Source: Paulinella micropora
Lineage: Eukaryota > Cercozoa > Imbricatea > Euglyphida > Paulinellidae
Assembly (NCBI GenBank): GCA_019918135.1
Contig: WBZZ01003884.1
Coordinates: 248,501 to 312,500, forward strand
Direction of reading: 5' to 3'
DNA: 64,000 nt
A model generated the notes under the pieces. The model worked only from the letters and a program-made list of their open reading frames with translations. It made no database searches and was not told the origin of the DNA. The position numbers and the translations under genes are program-made. Below are positions 19,731 through 28,248 of the stretch, piece after piece. How positions within the stretch are numbered: the stretch's first letter is position 1; each line of letters starts with the position of its first letter.

Positions 19731-20072
19731 ATGTCGTTGTGTCCTGATCTCTACCTGCAAGACGTCACTGGCAGGTTCTGCTGGCCCGTAGCGGAAGGAC
19801 TTCACCCGGTACATCGCGATCTGTATTATGCCGAACCAGAAAGACTACCGCAAGAGTTCGGCCATTTGAGTTTTGACGATGTGTACGAGCAGCTCCTCTC
19901 TCCCTACGGGTACTACCAAATTTACCAGCAAAATACCCAAGTATGGGTAAGGGTCTACTGGCGGGGCCCGCTGTCTCGTCCGTTGTATTATTGTGACAAG
20001 AACCCCGTGTGTCCGTTGTGCTTTCTACAACTCAACGAGGTGTGTGAGGCCCGCTGCGTCAACCAGGCCTAA
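19731..20072 (+). CDS. Small Tyr-rich protein with C-terminal Cys cluster
   Basis: 113 aa from an ATG at 19731, with lower GC than neighbours and unusually rich in Tyr. The C-terminal 25 residues contain YYCDKNPVCPLCFLQLNEVC then CEARC-like spacing, enough Cys for one zinc site. No signal peptide or membrane segment. An AATAAA overlaps the stop (20072-20077). I do not recognise a family; it could be a small virion or regulatory protein. Confidence 0.65.
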   Translation: MSLCPDLYLQDVTGRFCWPVAEGLHPVHRDLYYAEPERLPQEFGHLSFDDVYEQLLSPYGYYQIYQQNTQVWVRVYWRGPLSRPLYYCDKNPVCPLCFLQLNEVCEARCVNQA

Positions 20073-20077
20073 ATAAA
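20072..20077 (+). terminator. AATAAA polyadenylation signal overlapping the stop
   Basis: AATAAA begins at the last base of the TAA stop of the 19731 gene, matching the arrangement seen at 8773 and 47767. Confidence 0.6.
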
Positions 20078-20104
20078 CAAATTTGTAACCAAGGAAAGTA
20101 AATT

Positions 20105-20425
20105 TTCTTACCTTTTCATACGATTTTCTGTATTTTTTTTACCTCCAGTAATATTACAGGCCCTTTTCTTTTTTTTGGCTAATCATGACCTCCCACGTTT
20201 GAGCGAACAAAAGTACATTGAAAAAAAATTACGGAAACTTAGGGCGTTCGGCCCCGCGACAACTGCCGTACATCACTTGCCGTTGATTTCAGCATGACTG
20301 GTCGGAGCAGCAGTAAAAATTGTCAGAGCCACCAGCGAGGCAACGAAAGCGGGTCCGAACATAAACATCTGCCGCCTATTGTCGCGAACCAGCGCGTGCA
20401 AGGAAAATCTGTTTTTTTTTTTTAA
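20105..20425 (-). pseudogene. Remnant copy of the 3' end of the neighbouring two-TM glycoprotein gene
   Basis: A short minus-strand frame (VRDNRR...F.FGPAFVASLVALTIF..A.TSHAEINGK) matches the last 50 residues of the gene at 21193 (VRDDRR...FIVGLALFFSLVSLIVF.TALTNHLEIN). The downstream DNA also matches (ACGATTTTCTGT, a GGCC-TTTTCTT...GGC(T/C)AATCA stretch, GCGAACAAAA), so this is a duplicated segment of which only the tail remains recognisable. It shows that local duplication followed by decay has happened here. Confidence 0.6.
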
Positions 20426-20900
20426 TTTTGCCCCGCCCGCGCTGGTTTCCCTAAAAAAAAAAGACACTCTGAATTTCGTCTTTTCTGACCTCGAAAAGAA
20501 AATTTCGGCCGTTCAAAACCCGGCGAAATTTGTGCTAGATTTCGATAGACCGCGGCTGGAGACGAAACGACGAAATTCATCGCAATTTGCGGGTCCTGAC
20601 TACTCAAAAAAACTTTTTTTCGAGGCCAGGAAAGACAATCACAAGTTTTTGTACATTTTTTGTTGGGGAAACCAGCGCGGGCGGGGGAAAAATTAGAAAA
20701 AACTACCCCGTCCGCACTGGTTTCCCCAAAAAAAGACAATCTTAAATTTGTGGTTGCCTTTCCTGGCCTCGAACAAAAAAAATGTCTGGCTTCTTTTCGG
20801 ACCCGGCGTATTTTGCGACAAATTTCAATAGACCACAAATTGCGGCTAAAAAAACTGCGACGAAAGTTTCGTCGCAGTTTGCGAGGTGTGGAAAGGCAAA
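20426..20900. repeat. Noncoding inverted and direct repeats (CCCGCCCGCGCTGGTTTCC family)
   Basis: The motif GCCCGCGCTGGTTTCC occurs at about 20436, inverted at 20668 (GGAAACCAGCGCGGGC) and again forward at about 20710 with small changes. Each is next to an A-run and a TCTGACCTCG/CCTGGCCTCGAA stretch. The arms at 20436 and 20668 enclose about 230 bases. No coding frame has normal composition. It looks like duplicated hairpin-forming spacer. Confidence 0.6.
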
Positions 20901-21192
20901 GGGGGTGGTAGGGAAAAGAGAGAGAGTGGCCTAGTATTATTGTAACCACGATCGTGTGCTTGTTTCCGCAGCTTTAAGCAGAGCGTGCGGGGCCCGCTGC
21001 TGCGAATAAATAAAAAACTACTAAGGCAAAGCAAAAAAATTTCTTGAATACGATTTTCTGTGTCCTAGCTCCGGGAAGACAGGGGCCTTTTCTTGGTTTT
21101 TTTTTGGCCAATCACGCACGATTTGCGCGAACAAAAAAGGCGCTTGGCCCACAATCAAAGGCTGCGCAAGTGTCTCGACGCTCCCTTCAAAA

Positions 21193-21804
21193 TCAACGGA
21201 CGTTGATTTCTAAGTGGTTGGTCAGGGCGGTGGCAAAGACAATCAGAGACACCAACGAGAAAAAGAGGGCAAGTCCGACAATAAACAGCTTCTGGTTCCA
21301 AGAGAGTCGAAAGTTAGGATTTCTTCTGTCGTCCCGTACGCACTGATAAAAGACTATCAACAAAACAAGCGGGATAACGGCAAGGCCGAGGGTGGCGTAG
21401 TAGGCAGCGTAATTCATACAGCCCACTTCTGTGACGTACGGGAAGTCCGTGGCACAGGCCGTGCTTGGTTTGCATGTCAGGTGCCAGGACAGCGACAGGC
21501 CTGGCTTGGATGCGCGGTTCAGGTGCAGTTTGAACCGATTATGGTACGAACCCCCTTGCAGGTGAATGTTCTGGGTCTTGATAATCTCGGTCAAGCCGCG
21601 AACCTCGCCCCTGAGCTCGAGCTTGGCATGCACGTTGCTCGAGTTGGACAACTTATCTAAGGGTATGACCAGGCTGTACGACCTTATGAGTTTGCAGCTA
21701 GGATAGCGAGCAAAGGGCTCTATCGCACCCAAAACTCGTAGCCCGGAGCTTGGCACAGCCAGGCACGGCGCCGCACAAGCTAGTATTAATAGCACCGACC
21801 GCAT
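21193..21804 (-). CDS. Two-TM membrane glycoprotein with signal peptide
   Basis: 203 aa from the ATG at 21804; the frame is open further upstream but that part is A/T-run leader. Residues 1-17 are a signal peptide (VLLILACAAPCLA). An ectodomain of about 115 residues follows with an N-glycosylation site (NSS) and several Cys. Two hydrophobic segments lie at about 132-155 and 172-195, separated by a basic CVRDDRRNPN loop, then a short HLEINVR tail. The layout (signal, small ectodomain, TM hairpin) is shared with 32074 and 39439. Probably an envelope or host-membrane protein; no known family recognised. Confidence 0.7.
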   Translation of the reverse strand: MRSVLLILACAAPCLAVPSSGLRVLGAIEPFARYPSCKLIRSYSLVIPLDKLSNSSNVHAKLELRGEVRGLTEIIKTQNIHLQGGSYHNRFKLHLNRASKPGLSLSWHLTCKPSTACATDFPYVTEVGCMNYAAYYATLGLAVIPLVLLIVFYQCVRDDRRNPNFRLSWNQKLFIVGLALFFSLVSLIVFATALTNHLEINVR

Positions 21805-22076
21805 TCTTTTTGTCCGAGAGGTCTTGTTTTTAATTTCTTGGTGGTTCTGGGCACAGGATAAGGAGAGGTACGAAAATTTGCCGACCAGAATAAGAACAAA
21901 AAAAGGGGAGAGAAGGGTAGAAGAGAGAGAGAGAAGAGGGAAGGCTTTTTTTTTGGCGGAACAACGCAAAGTGTGCAAAAAAAGAAAGCGTTGTTTCTTT
22001 TTCTTTTGGCCAATTTCGCAAGGAAAAAAGCAGACGACGCTTATAAAATCCCAAACAGCAAAAAAAAGAACCAGTC

Positions 22077-23711
22077 ATGTCAGCCCCCCGGCCGCACAAG
22101 CGCCAGTGCCCCAACCAGGCAGAGCCGCTCCTGGCCCTGCCCAGCGAGATCTGGGAAATAGTCTGCGCCCTAGTCTCGGACAACCCCCGCTGGTTATTTG
22201 CGACCTGGTCTCTGGTGTGCCCGCTAGCATCAAGGGTTGCGCGCCCCGTCAGGTTTGCCACCCTGTGCCTCGATTCGGACGGCGCCGCCGTGCCCGCGGC
22301 CCGCTGGCAAGAATGGCAAGAGATCACGCAGTTAACTCTCACGGGCCAATCAACGGGCCGGGTCCTGCGAGCGGTCCGGGCCGGCCGAACCCGTGTGCGG
22401 ACGCTCCTGTTGGGCAAGGTCACCGCCCGGCTTCTCGGAGAGGCCGTGCATATTAGAGGGCTGCGGGGCCTGGGTTGTGGCAGCCCCGAATACCAAGAGA
22501 GCGACTCCGAGCCCACGTTAGTACCGTACGCTGACTGGCTCGATGTCGGCAACCACGAGGTCGACGACGACGCGCTGGCGCTGTACTTACGCGCCCGCCG
22601 GGCCTCGCTGCGCACGTTGGTCTTGGAACAAAGGCAGGTCAGCCCCGGCTTGTGCGAGGCTCTCGGGGGCTGCACCGAGCTGCGCCAGCTAAAGGTACAG
22701 TTCTGCAGCTTCCCTACCTTCGATTGGCTCGCGGCCCTGCCCGAACTGCGCTCTCTGGACCTTACGCAATGCCCGCAAGTTACGGATGTCGTGCTCGAAA
22801 CACTATCCGTTCTGCGCAAGCTGGAACAGTTGTCGTTGCAACATTGCGACGAGGTGACCATGGCGGGGTTAGCTTCGCTGGCTAGCTTGTGCCATCTGCG
22901 TTATCTAGACCTAGGTTACGTGTCGCGATTGGCTAGCCCCTCGTTCCTCGCGGGGCTGCCCGAGCTAAGCAGGCTGCATGTTAATAACTGCAACCTGAAC
23001 AACGCCGCGCTAGCCACGCTCAGCAGCTGCTGCAGGCAATTGCAGGTGCTAGACCTCTCGGGCAACGACGGGCTCACCGACGCGGGGCTGGGCCCTTTGT
23101 CCGCGCTGTACCAACTCACGGTGCTGCACCTGAACTTCTGTCACGGAATTAGGGGCGGCGGGCTGACCTGCCTTGCGGGCCTGTCCGAACTCAGGTCGCT
23201 TAGTCTGCAGGGGTGTCTGGCACTGACCAACCTCGGGGCCCGCCCCCTGCCGCCTAAGCTACAAAGCCTCAGCCTAATATTCTGCGAGTCTCTGCGGGAC
23301 GGAGCGCTGCTACAAATCGCGCGCCTGGCACAGCTGCGAGAATTAGACCTCACCGGCTGCCGCCTGCTCACCGAGGTTGGGCTGCAGCACCTAGCCGGCT
23401 TGTACAGTTTGCAAAAGCTGAACCTGTTCTTTTGCAGTGGCCTCCGAGATTTTAAATTTCTCTCTGAGCTAAGGTCGCTGACCCAATTGTCGCTCCAGGG
23501 CTGCACTATCACTGCGAGCCAACTGGCCCACCTCCCGCCCAACTTGCAGCGCCTGGATCTCAGCTCTAACCAGTCACTGACCGACGAGGCGTTCCACTAT
23601 TTAGCCGGCTTGGCAAAGCTGCGAACGCTACGCATCGAGGGGTGTCCGGCACTGACACAAGGGGCGGTTCTTGGTTTCAAGGCCCGGAGGCCGAGCGTTC
23701 TTATTCATTAA
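22077..23711 (+). CDS. F-box/leucine-rich-repeat protein (FBXL-like)
   Basis: 544 aa. Residues about 15-55 form an F-box (LLALPSEIWEIVCALVSDNPR then a WSLVCPLASRV helix). From about residue 180 come some thirteen leucine-rich repeats of the Cys-containing FBXL type (LRSLDLTQCPQVTD, LEQLSLQHCDEVT, LRELDLTGCRLLTE), spaced 23-26 residues apart. In eukaryotes F-boxes bind Skp1 and the LRR arc selects substrates for SCF ubiquitin ligases; viral copies reroute host degradation. A tandem paralogue lies immediately downstream. It is complete, with a normal start and stop. An N-terminal basic PHKR stretch precedes the F-box. Confidence 0.85.
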   Translation: MSAPRPHKRQCPNQAEPLLALPSEIWEIVCALVSDNPRWLFATWSLVCPLASRVARPVRFATLCLDSDGAAVPAARWQEWQEITQLTLTGQSTGRVLRAVRAGRTRVRTLLLGKVTARLLGEAVHIRGLRGLGCGSPEYQESDSEPTLVPYADWLDVGNHEVDDDALALYLRARRASLRTLVLEQRQVSPGLCEALGGCTELRQLKVQFCSFPTFDWLAALPELRSLDLTQCPQVTDVVLETLSVLRKLEQLSLQHCDEVTMAGLASLASLCHLRYLDLGYVSRLASPSFLAGLPELSRLHVNNCNLNNAALATLSSCCRQLQVLDLSGNDGLTDAGLGPLSALYQLTVLHLNFCHGIRGGGLTCLAGLSELRSLSLQGCLALTNLGARPLPPKLQSLSLIFCESLRDGALLQIARLAQLRELDLTGCRLLTEVGLQHLAGLYSLQKLNLFFCSGLRDFKFLSELRSLTQLSLQGCTITASQLAHLPPNLQRLDLSSNQSLTDEAFHYLAGLAKLRTLRIEGCPALTQGAVLGFKARRPSVLIH

Positions 23712-24074
23712 AACAGACACTCCAGAAAAAAACAAGAGAGCCAGCACCAAAATCTGGCTGTAATTTTCTTTATAACAAAAGCACGGTTTCACCTGCCCCG
23801 CCGCAAGAGAGAGACAGAGAGAGCAGTTAGGATCTTTTTTTCTTTGCTGGTTTTTTTTTGGTTCCTGTGCAGCAGTAGCAGCAGCAAAAAAGAAAAAAGA
23901 GGAGTGGATCAGGAAGCGGACAGAGAGGACTGTCGGCGGGGTGAGGGAGAAAAGATAAATCGAGCTAAGAGAGAAGGGAAGGGAGGCCGTACAAAAAAAA
24001 AACGTTCTTGTAGCCCCCCCCCCGCAAAAAAAAAGAGAAGACACTTGTTAATTCAAAGGAAACCACAAATCCTT

Positions 24075-25875
24075 ATGTCGTCATCCCCCCGACCGCACAA
24101 GCACCGGCGCCTCAACCCGACAGAGCCGCCCGTGCACGCGCTCTTAACCCTCCCTAGCGACGTCTGGGAAATCGTCTGCGCCTTGGTGGCAGATAACCCT
24201 GGCTGGTTATTCGCGACTTGGTCTTTGGTGTGCCCGCTAGCATCAAAGGTTGTGCGCCCTGTCAAGTTTGCCGCCCTACGTCTCAATTCAGACGGCGCCG
24301 CCGTCCCCGCGGCCTGCTGGCAAGAATGGCAGGAGATCACGCAGTTAACTCTCACCGGAGCATCCGCGGCCCGAATCTTGAGTGCCGTCCGGGCCGGTCT
24401 AACCCGTGTGCAGACGCTGCTGTTGAAAAGCGAGATTACCGCGCAGGACTTGCGAGAGGCGGTGCACCTCAAGGGGCTGCGGAGCCCTGGGTCATGACAT
24501 CCCAAGGACCCAAGCCAGCGACTTCGAGCCCACGTTAGTGCCCTGCGCTGACTGGCTCAATCTCTGCCAACCAGTTGACAACGACGCGCTGGCACAGTAC
24601 TTACGAGCCCCCAGGACGCATCCCTTACACACCTTGGTCTTGAAGTGGAGACCTTTGACAACTAGCTTGTGCGATGCCATAAGCAGCAATACCGAGCTGC
24701 GCCAGCTAGAAATGCGGGGCTGCAACTCCGCTACCTTTGGCTGGCTCGCGGCCCTGACCAAATTGCGATATCTGGATCTTAGGCTTTGCACGCGAGTCTC
24801 TGACGCCACGCTCGTGAGCCTGTCCGCCTTGTCTACCCTGCAGGTTTTGTCCTTGCAAAATTGCGACCACGTGACCATGGACGGGCTTGCTTCGCTTTCC
24901 CGTCTGCGGAATCTGCGCTACCTACACCTAGCTTATTTGCCACAATTGACTGGCCTCTCGTTCCTCGCGGAAATGTCCAAGCTTACGGGGTTGCATGTTT
25001 ATACTTGCAACCTGAACAATGCTGCGCTGGAAGCGCTAAGAAACTTCACCTGTGCGCCGAATCTGCGCTACTTAAGCCTGTGTTATTTGCCACAATTAAC
25101 CAGCCTCTCGTTCCTCACGGAAATGTCCGAACTAACGAGGCTGCATGTTCAGCACTGTAACCTGAACAATGCTGCACTGGAAGCGCTAGGAAACCTCAGG
25201 CAATTGCAGGTCTTAAGTCTCATGGGCAACAAATTGATCACCGACGCGGGGCTTGGCCATTTGTCTGCGCTGCACCAACTTACGCTGCTTGATCTGAGGT
25301 TTTGTCGAGGAATTGATGGCAGCGGGCTGGGCTGTCTGGCCGACCTGCCCGAGCTCAGGTCGCTCAGCCTCGAAGGTTGTTCAACAATGACAAACGTAGG
25401 GGCCCGGCCTCTGCCGCCTAAGCTGCAAAACCTAAATTTCGTTTTCTGTAGAGCTTTACGGGATGAAGCCCTCGAACAAATTGCGCACCTGGCACACTTG
25501 CAGCAGTTGGATCTCAGTGGCTGCCGCCTGCTCACTTCTGCCGGGCTACAGTACCTAGCCAAATTGCGCAGTTTGCAAAAGCTGACACTGTTCTTCTGCA
25601 GTGGCATCCAGGACTTCAAAAGTCTCTCTGGGCTGAAGGCGCTGACCCAATTGTCGCTCCAGGGCTGCAAAGTAACCGACAGCCAACTTGCCTACCTGCC
25701 GTCTAACCTGCGAAGCCTGAATCTCGGCTCTAACGAATCACTCTCCGACAAGGCGTTTATGTATTTATCCAGCTTGGGTGACCTTCAGAGGTTAGATATC
25801 AGAGAATGTCCGGCACTGACGCAAAGGGCGGTTCTTGACTTCAAAACCCAGAGGCCGAGCGTTGTTATTGCTTGA
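24075..25875 (+). CDS. F-box/LRR protein, tandem paralogue of the 22077 gene; looks interrupted about once
   Basis: The first 140 residues (ATG at 24075) repeat the 22077 F-box head closely (LPSDVWEIVCALVADNPGWLFATWSLVCPLAS). The following open frame carries the LRR arc with the same FBXL pattern (LQQLDLSGCRLLTS, LTQLSLQGCKVTD). Its LRR part contains one extra, recently copied unit pair (NLRYL..AYLPQLTGLSFL / NLRYL..CYLPQLTSLSFL). Head and arc are not in one frame, so the gene looks broken about once, or carries a sequence error; its partner at 22077 is whole. Gene duplication followed by drift is the simplest history. Confidence 0.75.
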
Positions 25876-26040
25876 AACAGACAGCAAGAAAAAAAAAAGA
25901 GCCAGCACCAAATTTTCTTTATTAAACAAGAAAGAACGGTTTCACCTGCCCGCCGCAGCAGAGAAGCAGTTAGGATCTTTTTTTCTTTGCTGGTTTTTTG
26001 GTCCCCGTGCAGCAGCAAAAAACAAAAAGAGAAAAAAGGC

Positions 26041-27684
26041 CTAACTAATAGTAGCAGAAGCCGGTGGTAAGTTGTCGGAACCCAAGGCTTGGCCCAGCCG
26101 GCCAAAATCGGTCGCCAGGACCAGCTGCAAGAACTCGAGGCTTACATAGCGCAGCCAGGTGCGGTGCTGTTCACTTGGGTTCGGCTTAGAAAATTCAGAA
26201 CTCCCCCCCTTCCTCAGATTTAATCGGCCGGACTTTTCTTCCAACAAGTCATGCGTGAACAGATAGGATGCCTCTGGCCCGAATGTTTGGGTGGAACCGG
26301 CCGCCGGGTGCCAAAAGCGCACCCGGCTGCTCGGCCACCAAGCCCCGGCTTTTTCTAGGTAGCCGTACAGCGTGCAGAGTGGGCCTATTTTGGTGCTCTC
26401 TAGGTCCGCCCACCACAACGCACACGCCAACAACCAACTAGCATGGCGCGCCCCAGACCCTAAGAGTTCAGTTTTCAACCGCTCGTGCGGGAGTGCGGGC
26501 AGCACACGTCTGCCCCTAAGCGCTTGCCTTTCCTGCCGCCTAAGCCAAGAACAGCTGTACACGGCCCAGCCACACACACGGTTGCAGAAGTCAATGACGT
26601 CGGTGACTCGCACGGGTTGCTGAGCCAGGCTTATCCTCGTGCTCTGCAAGTAAGGGCAGCCCTCAACCGCAAGCCCTTGGGACGGTGGCTCAAGCTTCAG
26701 CAGCGCCAGGCGTTGGTGGTCAAAGTCGATGGGCCGGAACCGCCCGTCGTGGTCTAAAAGCAGGTTCCATTCCGCCAAGTCCCAGTACAGAATGCGGGCC
26801 TCCGCCAACGTGTGTAAAAAAGCCCGCAGGCCCCCGAGCAACTGGTCCCAAATCTCGGCCGCCAGCGACGTCGTCTGGAAACTGGCGTGATTGCTTGGCT
26901 CCACCCCGGCGTAAGGCATACAATACCAGTAGTCGAACGAATCTTCAACCGTTGTCTTGACAGCCAACACGCGTTCTACCCCGGGCACCAACTCATTGGT
27001 AACAGTGTGCAAGTGTGCCTGTACTGCCGCGTCCAACAGCAGGTCTTTGGATTTTTTGAAGACGTGCCACTGGCCACTAGCCGCGCTAGTGCCCTTAGGG
27101 TAAGCGATGAAGACATCTTCGTCAAACCACCTTGCCGCCCAGACCTTCCGAAAACGTCGGAAGACTCCGGAGTCGCAGGTTTTTACTTTCATCTTGAGAC
27201 AAAAGTCTGTTCTTTGGTACAGGTCCGGCTCTTCGTCGGACAGTTGTTCTGGCTCTGTGTCAAACGGTTCTTCTGGCTCTGTGTCAAACGGTTCTTCTGG
27301 CTGTTTGTCGAACGGTTCTTCCGTGCCGTCCTTCACAGTGTGCACATAGTCCGTCGGCGGCTGCAATCTTAGACAAGTTCCCTCTTCGTTGTAACACCAT
27401 TCCAGCGCGGACAACACCTGGTCGTTGCGCTTATTTTCTTTCTCTAGCGCCTCTTTCAAGTGCCGCCAGCAATCTATCAGGTCGCCGGGGCGGTGATGGC
27501 GTGCGCAGAAAGCCGCGCGGGGGCCTAAGGCCGAGGTCTCTGGCTTGGCCGGAGTCTGGTTCCCTGCTGGCGAATGTGAGTGTTTTGGCCTTTTTCGGCT
27601 GCGGGGCATTTCTCTTTTACCATTTCTACCTTTCTTTTCTTTTTTGCTTTCTCTCTTTTTTTTCGTTCGCTGTGCACTCGACAA
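26041..27684 (-). CDS. Protein-kinase-like protein with acidic repeat region
   Basis: 547 aa from 27684; an inner ATG near 27609 (MPRSRKRPKHS) is an alternative start. The head is very Lys/Arg-rich (nuclear signal). Residues about 125-155 hold three to four copies of EEPFDTEP. A kinase-like lobe follows: a Lys-rich strand (HVFKKSKD), then a catalytic-loop equivalent YWDLAEWNLLLD near residue 300 and a metal-binding-loop equivalent PIDFDH near 318, with spacing right for a protein kinase. HRD is replaced by YWD and DFG by DFD, but the Asp, Asn and Asp needed for catalysis are present. The glycine loop is not obvious. It may be an atypical Ser/Thr kinase acting in the nucleus or a scaffold-like pseudokinase. 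Confidence 0.65.
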   Translation of the reverse strand: MSSAQRTKKKRESKKEKKGRNGKREMPRSRKRPKHSHSPAGNQTPAKPETSALGPRAAFCARHHRPGDLIDCWRHLKEALEKENKRNDQVLSALEWCYNEEGTCLRLQPPTDYVHTVKDGTEEPFDKQPEEPFDTEPEEPFDTEPEQLSDEEPDLYQRTDFCLKMKVKTCDSGVFRRFRKVWAARWFDEDVFIAYPKGTSAASGQWHVFKKSKDLLLDAAVQAHLHTVTNELVPGVERVLAVKTTVEDSFDYWYCMPYAGVEPSNHASFQTTSLAAEIWDQLLGGLRAFLHTLAEARILYWDLAEWNLLLDHDGRFRPIDFDHQRLALLKLEPPSQGLAVEGCPYLQSTRISLAQQPVRVTDVIDFCNRVCGWAVYSCSWLRRQERQALRGRRVLPALPHERLKTELLGSGARHASWLLACALWWADLESTKIGPLCTLYGYLEKAGAWWPSSRVRFWHPAAGSTQTFGPEASYLFTHDLLEEKSGRLNLRKGGSSEFSKPNPSEQHRTWLRYVSLEFLQLVLATDFGRLGQALGSDNLPPASATIS

Positions 27685-28248
27685 AAGACTGGGGGGGGGG
27701 GGGACGCCTCACCCCCGCGCGGCAAAGGAAAGTACAAGGAGGGAGGGGGGCGCCACCCGCGAACCAGATTTCTCTGAATGACGCAAATCCGTGACTATCG
27801 GCCTCCCCGGGGAAAAGGGATGACGTTTTTTTTTGGGTCGAACAAAGCAGAGGCCGGCTGCTAGCTCTTCTTTTTTTGCATTGGCCGCGATGACAAGAAA
27901 AAAAAACCAGGAAACAGATTTCGGACAGAGAGGACTGTCGGCGGGTGAACGAAAAGGGGGGCGGGGGGAATGAACCGCTTGGCCCCGCCCCCCTACCTTT
28001 TCCTGTTCTTTCGGCGGGCCCCTCCCCTCCCACACTACTTTATTTTTTTTTCTTTCGTACCTTTCCCCCCCCCCCCCCCACCCTCCATTCTCGGCGCTCC
28101 TCCCCCGCGCGTCGAAGACACACGGGACACGTCGTAATTGTTTATCGGCGTTCCTGGGGAGGAAAAGCCATTCGAGACAATTTCTTCTTGTTGTTGCATT
28201 GCTTGTTTCTTTTTTTGTTCGAAGGAGAAAACCATCGTGCCAGTGTAA
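27685..28248. other. Intergenic, homopolymer-rich divergent promoter region
   Basis: About 560 bases between the minus-strand kinase-like gene and the plus-strand repeat/nuclease gene, with G-runs, C-runs (15 C near 28067) and A-runs. Frames here are compositional shadows. A GGACAGAGAGGACTGTCGGCGGG segment (about 27924) also occurs near 23918. Confidence 0.5.
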
